DNA of 64,000 nt, taken from assembly GCF_029909975.1 (NCBI RefSeq), contig NZ_CP094516.1:6076001-6140000 (forward strand), given 5' to 3'. Shown here piece after piece: positions 37,616 through 45,972 of this stretch (positions within the stretch are counted from its first letter, which is position 1; the number at the start of each line of letters is the position of its first letter). The position numbers were made by a program, and so were the translations under genes. Source of the DNA: Bradyrhizobium sp. ISRA430. GTDB taxonomy: Bacteria > Pseudomonadota > Alphaproteobacteria > Rhizobiales > Xanthobacteraceae. The notes beneath the pieces are model-generated. The model worked only from the letters and a program-made list of their open reading frames with translations, was not told the origin of the DNA and ran no database searches.

Positions 37616-38322
37616 GCCCGCCGATGACTGCCATGATCGACATCGCCGATGCCAAGAAGACCTTTACGATGCACCTGCAAGGCGGCATCGAGCTGCCAGT
37701 GGTCCGCGGCGTGACCTTCCACGTCGATCCCGGCGAATGCGTCGTGCTGTCCGGTCCGTCCGGTGCAGGCAAGTCGTCGATCCTGAAGATGATATTCGGG
37801 AACTATCGCTGCGACTCCGGCCGCATCGGCATTCGCCACCGCGGCGGGCTGATCGACCTCGCCACCGCCGAACCGCGGCAGGTCCTCAACGTCCGCCGTT
37901 CGACCATCGGTTATGTCAGCCAGTTTCTGCGCGCGGTGCCGCGGGTTGCCACCATCGACGTCGTCGCCGAGCCCCTGATCGCTGGTGGTATGGCGCGTGC
38001 CGACGCGCAGCAGCGCGCAGGCGGCCTGCTGCATCGGCTCAACATTCCCGAACGGCTCTGGCAGCTTCCGCCGGCGACGTTTTCCGGCGGCGAGCAGCAG
38101 CGCGTCAACATCGCGCGCGGTTTCATTTCGGACCTGCCGATCCTGCTGCTCGACGAACCGACCGCCTCCCTCGATGCCGCTAATCGCGCCGTGGTAGTCG
38201 AGCTGATCGGCGAGAAGAAGCGCCGCGGCGTCGCAATGGTCGCGATTGTCCATGACGACGAGATCCGCCATTTGATCGCCGACCGCATCGTCGACGTCAC
38301 CACCTTTGCCGCCGCGGCCTGA
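37612..38322 (+). CDS. phnL: C-P lyase ABC-type ATPase PhnL
   Basis: A 236-residue ABC-type ATPase partner of PhnK. Walker A is GPSGAGKSS, the signature is FSGGEQQRVNIARGF, Walker B is LPILLLDEPTASLD, and the switch His is in AIVHDDEIR. The PhnL-type stretch IGYVSQFLRAVPRV is present. ATG 37612 overlaps the phnK stop (ATGA); ATG 37624 is a possible alternative. In structural work a PhnL dimer sits on the PhnK dimer, forming a two-tier ATPase on the lyase core. Confidence 0.94.
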   Translation: MSPPMTAMIDIADAKKTFTMHLQGGIELPVVRGVTFHVDPGECVVLSGPSGAGKSSILKMIFGNYRCDSGRIGIRHRGGLIDLATAEPRQVLNVRRSTIGYVSQFLRAVPRVATIDVVAEPLIAGGMARADAQQRAGGLLHRLNIPERLWQLPPATFSGGEQQRVNIARGFISDLPILLLDEPTASLDAANRAVVVELIGEKKRRGVAMVAIVHDDEIRHLIADRIVDVTTFAAAA

Positions 38323-38336
38323 AGGACGAGAAGGAC

Positions 38337-39494
38337 ATGAACGCCAAGCCGAATGAAACCGTGATCGCCAACGCCAGGATCGTGCTGGCCGACCGGGTGA
38401 TCGAACGGGGCTGGGTTGCCGTTGCGGACGGGAGCATCGCCGAGATCGGCGAGGGCAGGGCGCCCGCGGGCGCGGAGGATGCCGGCGGCGATCTGCTCAC
38501 GCCCGGCCTGATCGAGCTCCACACCGACCATCTCGAGGCGCACTACGTGCCGCGCCCAAAGGTGTTCTGGGATCCGGTCGCGGCTGTCCTCTCCTATGAC
38601 GGCCAGCTCGCCACTTCGGGCATCACCACCGTGCTCGATTCGCTGCGGGTCTGGCGCGAGGACGGCGCCGAGGAGGTCGATGGCCGAGCGGGCACGCTCG
38701 CGGCGGCGATCTCGGTCGCGCGCGAGAACAATCTGCTGCGCGCCGATCACTTCCTGCATCTGCGCTGCGAAATCCCGATGCCGAGCGTGGTCGAGGAGGC
38801 CAAGGAGCTGGTCGACCGCCCCGATGTGCGGCTGATGTCGCTGATGGACCACACTCCCGGCCAGCGCCAGTTCCGCGACGAGGTCAAGCTGCGCGACTAT
38901 TATCGCGGCAAGGGCGGCGGCAAGACCGATGCCGAGCTCGACGCGCTGTTCGCGCGGCGCTTCGAGTACCAGAAGGCCTACGCCACGACCAACATGCGCG
39001 CGATCGTGGCGCTGGCGCATGAACATGGCATCCCGTTGGCGAGCCATGACGACACCACCGAGGAGAACGTCGCGGACGCCGTGCGCGACCGCGTGGCGGT
39101 GGCGGAATTCCCGACCACGATCGAGGCCGCGCGCGGGCTCCATCGGGCCGGCATCGATATCCTGATGGGCGCGCCCAACGTCGTGCGTGGCGGCTCGCAC
39201 TCCGGCAACATCGCTGCGGTCGACCTCGCGCGCGAGGGTCTGCTCGACATCCTGTCGTCCGACTACATCCCCTCCAGCCTGCTGATGGCGGCACTGCAAC
39301 TGCCGGAGCATGTGCCGGCGATCGATCTGCCCGCGGCGATCCGCACCGTGACCAAGGCCCCGGCGGACGCGGTCGGGCTCTCCGATCGCGGCGAGATTGC
39401 GATCGGCAAGCGCGCCGACCTGATCCGTGTACACCTTGCCGGCCGCGTTCCCGCGGTCCGCAGCGTCTGGCGTGAAGGAAGCCGCGTCGCATGA
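38337..39494 (+). CDS. phnM: Alpha-D-ribose 1-methylphosphonate 5-triphosphate diphosphatase PhnM
   Basis: A 385-residue amidohydrolase that removes diphosphate from ribose 1-phosphonate 5-triphosphate to give the PhnJ substrate. Metal and substrate motifs are [49 protein letters not shown] and ILSSDYIPSSLL, all of the canonical PhnM type. This is the copy in the core operon; a second PhnM is encoded at 27093-28286. AAGGAC precedes the ATG and phnN overlaps its end by four bases. Confidence 0.95.
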   Translation: MNAKPNETVIANARIVLADRVIERGWVAVADGSIAEIGEGRAPAGAEDAGGDLLTPGLIELHTDHLEAHYVPRPKVFWDPVAAVLSYDGQLATSGITTVLDSLRVWREDGAEEVDGRAGTLAAAISVARENNLLRADHFLHLRCEIPMPSVVEEAKELVDRPDVRLMSLMDHTPGQRQFRDEVKLRDYYRGKGGGKTDAELDALFARRFEYQKAYATTNMRAIVALAHEHGIPLASHDDTTEENVADAVRDRVAVAEFPTTIEAARGLHRAGIDILMGAPNVVRGGSHSGNIAAVDLAREGLLDILSSDYIPSSLLMAALQLPEHVPAIDLPAAIRTVTKAPADAVGLSDRGEIAIGKRADLIRVHLAGRVPAVRSVWREGSRVA

Positions 39495-40087
39495 GCGAGA
39501 TAGTGGCGATTGCGCAGGAGCAGGCGTCCGCGATCGGGCCGGGACGGCTTGTCCTCGTGGTCGGTCCGAGCGGCGCAGGCAAGGACACGTTGCTGCGGCT
39601 CGCACAAGCAGCCTGCATCGACGATCACAACGTCGCCTTCCCCCGCCGTGTCGTGACGCGGGAATCGTCGGTGGCCGAAGACAATTTGGCTGTCAGTCCC
39701 GACGAATTCCGGCGCGCCCTCGACCACGGCGATTTCGCCGTGCATTGGCAGGCGCACGGGCATTGCTACGCCCTGCCGCGCGAAATCAACGACGACATCC
39801 GTGCGGGTCGGACGGTCGTCATTAATGTCTCGCGCACGGTGATTGGCGAGCTGCGCGGCGCTTATGCCAATGTCGTGGTGGTCGCGATCACGGCGCCGCC
39901 GGACGTGCTGGCCCAGCGGCTCGCCGCGCGGGCACGACTCAGCGATGGCAACATCGCGGAGCGGCTCGCCCGCAGCGTCGAGGAGACGGCAGCGCAGGCA
40001 GATGTCACTATCGTCAATGCCGGCAGCGCCGAGTACCACGGCCGCCAGCTCGTGCGCGTGATCAGGAACGAAGGCTGGCACGAGTAG
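39491..40087 (+). CDS. phnN: Ribose 1,5-bisphosphokinase PhnN
   Basis: A 198-residue kinase that converts ribose 1,5-bisphosphate to PRPP, feeding the sugar part of the phosphonate pathway back to nucleotide synthesis. It has a guanylate-kinase-like fold with P-loop GPSGAGKDT (residues 25-33), RRVVTRESS and DFAVHWQAHGHCYALP. The ATG overlaps the phnM stop. It is the last core phn gene; the PPOX flavoprotein gene follows after 25 bp. Confidence 0.93.
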   Translation: MSEIVAIAQEQASAIGPGRLVLVVGPSGAGKDTLLRLAQAACIDDHNVAFPRRVVTRESSVAEDNLAVSPDEFRRALDHGDFAVHWQAHGHCYALPREINDDIRAGRTVVINVSRTVIGELRGAYANVVVVAITAPPDVLAQRLAARARLSDGNIAERLARSVEETAAQADVTIVNAGSAEYHGRQLVRVIRNEGWHE

Positions 40088-40112
40088 CGGCCGGCGCAAC
40101 CAGGAGAATGGA

Positions 40113-40724
40113 ATGTCGGTGATTGAAACGGTCGAACAACTCGAAGCCATCTACGGTGTCACCAACGACGCCTCGACCGTGAAAGTCGCCGACCATGTTA
40201 CGCCGCTTTATCGCATCTTCATCGAGAAGGCGCCGTTCGCGGCACTCGCGACCATAGGGCCGGAGGGCATCGACTGCTCTCCGCGCGGCGATCTGCCCGG
40301 CTTCGTCCGGATTCATGATCCGAAGACACTGATGCTGCCGGATCGCCGCGGCAACAATCGGGTCGATTCCCTGCGCAACATCGTGCGCGATCCGCGCGTC
40401 GCGTTGATGTTCCTGATCCCCGGCTCGGGCAACGCGATCCGCGTCAACGGCCGTGCCCATCTCTCCGTCGATCCCGAGCTGCTGGCCTCTTTCAAGGTCG
40501 ACGGCAAGGCGCCGCGCAGCGTCATGGTGATGACGGTGGAGGAGATTTATTTCCAGTGCGCCCGAGCCATCGTCCGCTCCGACCTCTGGAATCCCGACAG
40601 GCGCGTCGATCCGAAGACGCTGCCGACACCCGGCCAGATTCTCGCCGAGATGAGCCAGAACAAGGTCGGCGGCGAAGAATACGACCGCATCTGGCCCGAG
40701 CGCGCCGCGGCGACGATGTGGTAG
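40113..40724 (+). CDS. PPOX-class flavoprotein (MSMEG_1061-like)
   Basis: A 203-residue split-barrel flavoprotein of the pyridoxamine 5'-phosphate oxidase-like superfamily. Matching stretches are FIEKAPFAALATIGPEGIDC, SPRGDLPGFVRI, LMLPDRRGNNRVDSLRNI and NAIRVNGRAHLS. It probably binds FMN or F420 and reduces or oxidises a small molecule; the reaction is unknown. AACCAGGAG precedes the ATG and it starts 25 bp after phnN, so it may be the last member of the lyase operon. Whether it helps phosphonate use or is a passenger cannot be told. Confidence 0.8.
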   Translation: MSVIETVEQLEAIYGVTNDASTVKVADHVTPLYRIFIEKAPFAALATIGPEGIDCSPRGDLPGFVRIHDPKTLMLPDRRGNNRVDSLRNIVRDPRVALMFLIPGSGNAIRVNGRAHLSVDPELLASFKVDGKAPRSVMVMTVEEIYFQCARAIVRSDLWNPDRRVDPKTLPTPGQILAEMSQNKVGGEEYDRIWPERAAATMW

Positions 40725-40729
40725 TTTCC

Positions 40730-40890
40730 CTCTCCCCTTGTTGTGGGAGAGGGTGGCTCGCCGCAAAGCGGCGAGACGGGTGAGGGGTTTGTCGCCGCGC
40801 TTGACCTCTCGCGATCGAGTTCGCCGATAGAGACCCCTCATCCGGCGCTTCGCGCCACCTTCTCCCACAAGGGGAGAAGGGAAGAGAGAT
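40730..40890. repeat. Palindromic intergenic repeat between convergent genes
   Basis: A GC-rich composite repeat fills the gap 40725-40901. It opens with CCTCTCCCCTTGT-like sequence and ends with its complement (ACAAGGGGAGAAGG), and contains the inner dyads CGCCGCAAAGCGGCG and GGCGCTTCGCGCC. It shares text with the element at 32755-32901 and probably acts as a bidirectional terminator. Confidence 0.7.
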
Positions 40891-40901
40891 CGCAAATCGG
40901 C

Positions 40902-41633
40902 TCAATTAAACGCCATCCCGCCGCTGAGCGCGACCGTCTGTCCGGTCATGTAGGCGTTGTCGACCAGCAGCATCACGGCCTTGGCGACCTCGTCCGCGGT
41001 GCCGAAGCGGCCGAGCGGGATGCGGCTGACGAGTTGCGGCTGACCGCTCATCATGTCGGTCTCGATCAGCGAGGGTGCCACCGCATTGACGGTGATTCCT
41101 TCCTTCACCAGGCGTGCTGCATAGCCGCGCGTCAGACCCTCCACGCCGGCCTTCGACGCATTGTAGTGCGGCCCGATCGCGCCGGCGCCTCGCGCCGCAC
41201 CGGAGGAGATGTTGACGATGCGGCCCCATTTCCGCGCGCGCATCGCCGGTAGCACCGCCTGCGTGCACAGGAAGGCGGATTTCAGGTTGACGAGCATCGT
41301 GCGGTCGAAATCGTCTTCGGTGAGATCATCGACGCCGCGCGTGATGGCGATGCCGGCATTGTTGACGAGGATGTCGACGGGGCCGAGCACCGCCGCTACG
41401 TGCTCGATCATTCCGGCGACGGCCTCGCGCTGCGACACGTCGGCGGCCACGGCGATTGCGCGACCGCCACGTTTGCTGATCTCGTTCGCCAATTGCTCGG
41501 CCTGTCCGATCCGCTCGCGGCAGTTGATTGCCACGGCCGCGCCGGCCTCGGCCAATGCGCGGCAGACCGCCGCGCCGATCCCGCGCGAGCCGCCGGTGAC
41601 GAGCGCGGTATGCCCTTTCAAATTGTCCGCCAT
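40902..41633 (-). CDS. SDR family oxidoreductase (FabG-like)
   Basis: A 243-residue classical short-chain dehydrogenase/reductase. The NAD(P)-binding loop is TGGSRGIG (residues 13-20), then NNAG (91-94). The catalytic triad is Ser143, Tyr157 and Lys161 (YNASK). It is close to 3-oxoacyl-ACP/acetoacetyl-CoA reductases, but the context gives no pathway. ATG 41633 is preceded by AAGGACGG. A symmetrical 30-bp dyad about 65 bp upstream (41698-41727) may control it. The gene ends next to the repeat at 40730-40890. Confidence 0.88.
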   Translation of the reverse strand: MADNLKGHTALVTGGSRGIGAAVCRALAEAGAAVAINCRERIGQAEQLANEISKRGGRAIAVAADVSQREAVAGMIEHVAAVLGPVDILVNNAGIAITRGVDDLTEDDFDRTMLVNLKSAFLCTQAVLPAMRARKWGRIVNISSGAARGAGAIGPHYNASKAGVEGLTRGYAARLVKEGITVNAVAPSLIETDMMSGQPQLVSRIPLGRFGTADEVAKAVMLLVDNAYMTGQTVALSGGMAFN

Positions 41634-41697
41634 GTCCCGACCGTCCTTCTCGTTCGTCGCCTGCCGGTCAGACCGTACCACGCCGGTGGCTCGCCCG

Positions 41698-41727
41698 AAT
41701 TGAACTCATCGCGAGATGAATCCAATT
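41698..41727. promoter_or_regulatory. 30-bp two-tier dyad upstream of SDR gene
   Basis: AATTG (41698-41702) and TCATC (41706-41710) are mirrored exactly by GATGA (41715-41719) and CAATT (41723-41727) around a GCGA centre. The two nested dyads share one axis, as in operators contacted by a dimer or tetramer. The rest of the 387-bp gap 41634-42020 shows no convincing gene. Confidence 0.5.
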
Positions 41728-42020
41728 GCCGCCGTTTGCGCCGAGAGAAGCACCGATATGTGCGGGGTGCAAATATGGATAGCCATTTCATTGACCAATC
41801 GCGCCGATCGCTCGATATTCGAGGCATCGAAACTGCTCCCAGAGCCGAAGCCGCGACATGAGAAGCGATCACCAGCGTATTTGGGGCGACATGCATGAGT
41901 GCATGACGCGACGCTGTTTCTCCGCGGCGACCGGCGCCTGTTGTTGCTGACCGCAGCCGCCTAGCAATCCCCACCGCAAACAACCGACAGGAACGTCGCA
42001 TCCGCGACGAACGAGCAGCC

Positions 42021-42242
42021 ATGTCCCAAGCCCAGTCGAACGCCTACATCATCGAAATTCACGATCGCGCCGCCGGCATCATTACCCGGGATGCGCGCGG
42101 CTTCCGCTTCTTCTCATCCGAGCGCCTGTTCGACAGCCTCGAAGGTCGCCAGTTCCGCTCAGCTCGCGAGGCCGAGCGCGCCGCTCGCGCGGTGTTCTCG
42201 GAACGGCGTCAGCGGGCGAACTCTTCATTTCTCGCCATCTGA
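42021..42242 (+). CDS. Small conserved protein (73 aa), function unknown
   Basis: A 73-residue protein that looks like a small conserved rhizobial protein. Its first half reads like a compact beta-rich fold (AYIIEIHDRAAGIITRDARG, then FRFFSSERLFDSLEGRQF); its second half is an Ala/Arg-rich helix. It is strongly basic. It stands alone with a modest GAACGAG upstream, convergent with the DUF6496 gene. I cannot assign a role. Confidence 0.6.
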   Translation: MSQAQSNAYIIEIHDRAAGIITRDARGFRFFSSERLFDSLEGRQFRSAREAERAARAVFSERRQRANSSFLAI

Positions 42243-42285
42243 GCCGCCGGCTCGGGGCGTCTGGCGCGTGAGCCGGTGCACCTGC

Positions 42286-42789
42286 TCAACGCCGGCGGCG
42301 TGCCCTGGTGCGTGCCGCCTTCTTCGCGGCGGTGGAGCGGGCCTTGGCGCCCTTGGTGCGGCTGGCCTTGCGCGCGGCGGCCGAACGCGACGCGGCGCTG
42401 CGATGGCTCGCGGCGCGCTTGCCTTGCTTCGACAGCGCGCGGCGCGATGCGGCTGATCGCGGCTCCTTCTTCAGGACTCCTTCCACCGCGCGCGACACGC
42501 GCGGTCGCTTCTTCGGATGCCGCTTGCCCTGGCCGGCCTCATAGGCGTATTTGGCGCTGCGGCGCGTAGCCTTCTTGGTCCGCCCTTTGCGTGGCGGCGG
42601 CAGATCGACGCCGGCGCGCCGCGCCTCGGAGAGACCGATGGCGATGGCCTGGCGCGTCGAGCGCGCGCCATGCTTGCCCTTCCTGATCTTGTCGATCTCG
42701 TCCTTGACGAATTCGCCGGCCTGCGTGCTCGGCGACTTGCCCGTGCGCTTGTCCTGCTTGGCTTTGCGAACGACTTCCTGTCTTGGCAT
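42286..42789 (-). CDS. DUF6496 protein with histone H1-like basic tail
   Basis: A 167-residue protein. The N-terminal part (about 25-70: GEFVKDEIDKIRKGKHGARS, QAIAIGLSEARRAGVDLPPP) is the DUF6496 block shared by many proteobacterial small basic proteins. The C-terminal 90 residues are almost all Lys, Arg, Ala and Ser (SAAARKASRTKGAKARSTAA) and resemble eukaryotic H1 or bacterial HU-like tails. Nucleic-acid binding or nucleoid packing is therefore likely, but not shown. It is transcribed alone, with a GGGGAAC ribosome-binding region. Confidence 0.8.
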   Translation of the reverse strand: MPRQEVVRKAKQDKRTGKSPSTQAGEFVKDEIDKIRKGKHGARSTRQAIAIGLSEARRAGVDLPPPRKGRTKKATRRSAKYAYEAGQGKRHPKKRPRVSRAVEGVLKKEPRSAASRRALSKQGKRAASHRSAASRSAAARKASRTKGAKARSTAAKKAARTRARRRR

Positions 42790-42858
42790 GGGTCGAGTTC
42801 CCCTTTGGATTTACAGGGATATCTGACCGCAACGCATCAGACGGAAGATTGATCCGTC

Positions 42859-43641
42859 TCAGTTCCTCAGCGCCGCCAGCAATTCGTCGGGACGCTCGGC
42901 CATGATCATGTGGCCTGCGCCCGGCACCACGACGGTCCTCGCATGCGGGATCGCCGCCGCGAGCGCCTTGCCGGCCTTCGCCGGCGTCATCATGTCCCGT
43001 TCGCCCAGGATGAGCGTGGTCGGCACCTTGACGCTGGCGGCAGCGGTGAGGGCATTCGTATAGGAATTGCAGGCGGATAGGTCCCTGAACAGCACGTCCG
43101 GCTCGCAAGCTTTAAGCACCGCCTGCGCGCCGCCATGCATCCACAGGCCCGGCGCGAGGCTGCCGCCGAGCTCGGCCTTGAAGCCGAGACCCCAGATCGA
43201 GACCATGTCGATGGCATCCTGATCGTTGGCTTCGGCGGCCTTTAGGAGATCCGGTCCGACCGTCATGGTCGCGGCGGTGCCGATCAGGCTCAGCGCGGAG
43301 ACCCTGTCGGGATGCCGCGCGGCGGTCTCCAGCGAGATCAGCGATCCCATGGAGTGGCCGATCAGATGCGCCTTGGCCGCGCCGGCGGCGTCGAGCAGCG
43401 CAGCCGTCCAGTCAGCCATCTCCGCGATGCCTGGGAGCGAGGGGCCGGCCGAACGGCCATGGCCGGGCAGGTCAGGCGCCAGCACGCCAAACCCATGGTG
43501 CGCGAACCAGCGCGTGTGCAGCGCCCAGGTCGAATGGTCGAAGCCTGCGCCATGGATGAACACCACCGCGGGCAGGGACTTGTCGAATTCGCGGCCGCCG
43601 GTCGCGACAAACACCTCGGCGCCGTTGACGGAGAGCTTCAT
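42859..43641 (-). CDS. Alpha/beta hydrolase
   Basis: A 260-residue alpha/beta-fold hydrolase. The oxyanion HG motif is FIHGAGFDHSTW, the nucleophile elbow is GHSMG (Ser97), the catalytic Asp is in LILGERDMMTP and His in GAGHMIM. It resembles esterases or C-C hydrolases, with the substrate unknown. The ATG lies four bases after the stop of metY on the same strand, so the two are coupled. A role in processing a methionine-related or sulfur ester is possible but speculative. Confidence 0.87.
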   Translation of the reverse strand: MKLSVNGAEVFVATGGREFDKSLPAVVFIHGAGFDHSTWALHTRWFAHHGFGVLAPDLPGHGRSAGPSLPGIAEMADWTAALLDAAGAAKAHLIGHSMGSLISLETAARHPDRVSALSLIGTAATMTVGPDLLKAAEANDQDAIDMVSIWGLGFKAELGGSLAPGLWMHGGAQAVLKACEPDVLFRDLSACNSYTNALTAAASVKVPTTLILGERDMMTPAKAGKALAAAIPHARTVVVPGAGHMIMAERPDELLAALRN

Positions 43642-43645
43642 GGCT

Positions 43646-44941
43646 TCAGACCTTTTGCGAGATGCGCAGCGCTTGGGCGAGATCGTCAATGATGTCGGAG
43701 GCCGTCTCGATGCCGACCGACAACCGCACCAGCTCCTCGCCGACGCCGGCGGCCTTGAGCTGCTCGGCATCCATCTGCTGATGCGTGGTGCTGGCGGGAT
43801 GGATCACCAGCGTCTTGGCATCGCCGACATTGGCGAGATGGCTGATCATGCGCAGCGACTCGATGAATTTGCGGCCGGCGGCTCGCCCGCCCTTGATGCC
43901 GAAGGAGACGATCGAGCCGGCGCCGCGCGGCAGAAGCTGCTTGGCAAGCCGGTAGTCGGGGTGATTCTCCAGCGAAGGGTGCAGCACCCAGTCGACCGCC
44001 TTGTTGGCCTTCAGCGCCTCCAGCACCAGATGCGTGTTCTGCATGTGGCGGTCCATGCGCACGCCGAGCGTCTCCACGCCCTGCAGGAGCTGGAACGCAT
44101 TGGTCGGCGACAGGCAGGCGCCGAAATCGCGCAAGCCCTCCGTGCGTGCGCGCATGATGAAGGCGGCGGTGCCGAATTGCTCGTCGAAGACGATGCCGTG
44201 ATAGCCGCCATAGGGCTCCGTCAGCACGCCGAACTTGGCCGACGCGCGCCAGTCGAAGCGGCCGCCGTCGATGACGGCGCCGCCGATCGCGATGCCGTGT
44301 CCGCCGATCCATTTGGTCGCCGAATGCATGACGATGTCGGCCCCTAGCTCGATCGGGCGGCTGAGATAGGGCGTGGCAAAGGTGTTGTCGATCAGCAGGG
44401 GGATTTTCGCATCATGCGCGATGGCCGCGACCTTCGGAATGTCCAGCACCTCGAGCCCGGGATTGCCGATGGTCTCGCCGATCACGAGTTTTGTGTTCGG
44501 CTTGAGCGCCGAGCGGAAGGCGTCGAGGTCGCGTGGCTTCACGAATGTCGTGGTGATGCCGAAGCGTGGCAGCGTGTGCGCGAGCAGGTTGATCGTGCCG
44601 CCATAGAGCGAGCTCGACGCCACGATGTGGTCGCCGGCATTGAGGAGCGTGGCGATGGCCAGATGCATCGCCGCCTGACCGCTTGCGGTGCAGATTGCGC
44701 CAACGCCGCCTTCCAGCGCCGCGAGACGCTCCTCGAGCACGCCCGTGGTCGGATTGGAGATGCGGGTATAGATGTGGCCGGCCCGCTCGAGGTTGAACAG
44801 CGCCGCCGCGTGATCGGAATCCTGGAACACGTAGGACGTGGTCTGGTAGATCGGCACCGCTCGGGCGCCGGTCACTGGATCCGGATGCTGGCCCGCATGC
44901 AGGCTCAGGGTCTCAAAGGCTGGCGGCTTGGGCGCGGGCAT
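43646..44941 (-). CDS. metY: O-acetylhomoserine aminocarboxypropyltransferase (sulfhydrylase)
   Basis: A 431-residue PLP enzyme that makes homocysteine from O-acetylhomoserine and sulfide in methionine biosynthesis. It has LHAGQHPDPVTGARAVPIYQ, TRISNPTTGVLEERLAALEGG, CTASGQAAMHLA, and the PLP lysine K210 in HSATKWIGGHG. Length fits the MetY/Cys25 type rather than shorter MetB/MetC enzymes. No SAM riboswitch was recognised in the short upstream region. It is transcribed with an alpha/beta hydrolase gene. Confidence 0.9.
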   Translation of the reverse strand: MPAPKPPAFETLSLHAGQHPDPVTGARAVPIYQTTSYVFQDSDHAAALFNLERAGHIYTRISNPTTGVLEERLAALEGGVGAICTASGQAAMHLAIATLLNAGDHIVASSSLYGGTINLLAHTLPRFGITTTFVKPRDLDAFRSALKPNTKLVIGETIGNPGLEVLDIPKVAAIAHDAKIPLLIDNTFATPYLSRPIELGADIVMHSATKWIGGHGIAIGGAVIDGGRFDWRASAKFGVLTEPYGGYHGIVFDEQFGTAAFIMRARTEGLRDFGACLSPTNAFQLLQGVETLGVRMDRHMQNTHLVLEALKANKAVDWVLHPSLENHPDYRLAKQLLPRGAGSIVSFGIKGGRAAGRKFIESLRMISHLANVGDAKTLVIHPASTTHQQMDAEQLKAAGVGEELVRLSVGIETASDIIDDLAQALRISQKV

Positions 44942-45038
44942 GCGTGGCCTCGTTGGTCGGTCGAGAGAGGCGGCCCTTGTGCCACAAATCGGCGCGCCGC
45001 GTCAGCCCATTGACAGCGCGGTGCGACGCCGCGCAGCG

Positions 45039-45833
45039 CTAGCCAAACCCACTCCGGATGTTCTGCTCGATGGCGCGGGCCTCGCGCAGCAGGATGTCCA
45101 CGACTTCCTGCTCACGGCGGGGGCCGAGCCGCGTCCGCACGGCGGAGACGGTCATTGCCGCGGCGGGCCGCCCGTCGGGAGTCTTGATCCAGGTGGAGAT
45201 CGATTTCGTGCCCTGCACCAAGCCGATCTCGCGCAAATTGTATCCCCGCCGCCGCGCTGCGGTGACCTGGGCGAGCACGGTCGCGACATCGGTGCGGTAG
45301 GCGTCGAACCGCTTCTCGTTGGCCGCGACGACTTTTCGCGCGTCCTGCGCCGCCATTGCGGCAAGGATCGCGACGCCCGCGCTGCTGACGCCGAGCGGCC
45401 GGCGCGCGCCGACCTCGATCGATAGCACCTGGATCGGATAGGCGCCGATCCTGCGGTCGACGCACAGCGTGTCGTTTCCGGTCCGCACCGTCAGGAACAG
45501 CGTGTCGCCGATGTCGGCGGATGCGCGCCGCAGCGAAGGGCCTGCCGCAACCAGCAGCGGCGAAGGCCGGGCGCGGGCCAGCGCCAATTCCGGCACTTGG
45601 TTGCCGATCGCGTAACGGCCGGTCTTGCCCTGCCGTTCGACTATACCTTCCTCGATCAGCACGTGGACGATGCGATGCACCGTCGGACGGGTGAGGCCGG
45701 TGACCTGCACGACCTCGGTCAGCGGCACACCGTCCTCGCGGCCTGCGGCAAGAATGCGCAGCACCGCGAGCGCGCGCCGGATCGCCTGCGCGCCCCGTCG
45801 CGGTTCCGCGGAGAGGCCGGGTGTCTTGTCCAT
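45039..45833 (-). CDS. IclR family transcriptional regulator
   Basis: A 264-residue regulator. The N-terminal winged helix (AIRRALAVLRILAAGREDG, PLTEVVQVTGLTRPTVHRIV) is followed by the IclR effector domain (GDTLFLTVRTGNDTLCVDRR, RPLGVSSAGVAILAAM). It is divergent from the Bug/flavin-reductase/FAH operon and almost surely regulates it. The ATG lies inside a perfect 21-bp palindrome (45825-45845), which should be its own operator. No Shine-Dalgarno is seen, so the mRNA may be leaderless. Confidence 0.9.
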   Translation of the reverse strand: MDKTPGLSAEPRRGAQAIRRALAVLRILAAGREDGVPLTEVVQVTGLTRPTVHRIVHVLIEEGIVERQGKTGRYAIGNQVPELALARARPSPLLVAAGPSLRRASADIGDTLFLTVRTGNDTLCVDRRIGAYPIQVLSIEVGARRPLGVSSAGVAILAAMAAQDARKVVAANEKRFDAYRTDVATVLAQVTAARRRGYNLREIGLVQGTKSISTWIKTPDGRPAAAMTVSAVRTRLGPRREQEVVDILLREARAIEQNIRSGFG

Positions 45834-45845
45834 AATATGGACAAG
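45825..45845. promoter_or_regulatory. Perfect 21-bp palindrome over the iclR start codon
   Basis: CTTGTCCATA (45825-45834) and TATGGACAAG (45836-45845) are perfect complements around one central A. The site covers the iclR initiation codon and lies 128 bp before the first gene of the divergent operon. Binding there would block iclR transcription start and could control the other operon. Confidence 0.75.
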
Positions 45846-45972
45846 AACCGCATAATTCGGTCGACAGGTAAAGTCCGGAATCGACACATTGCGTTGGATC
45901 GGAGGCGCTGCGCACGGCGCCGATGGACTTTTGAGAAGAGGGCGGCCCCGGATCCGCTCGTGGGAGGCTGAG

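Noticed and set aside
41716..41898. 60-codon frame in the gap before 42021
   Set aside because: Overlaps the 30-bp dyad, lacks a ribosome-binding site and has no protein-like pattern.
44942..45038. SAM riboswitch upstream of metY
   Set aside because: The 97-bp gap shows no SAM-II pseudoknot pattern or conserved core that I can recognise.
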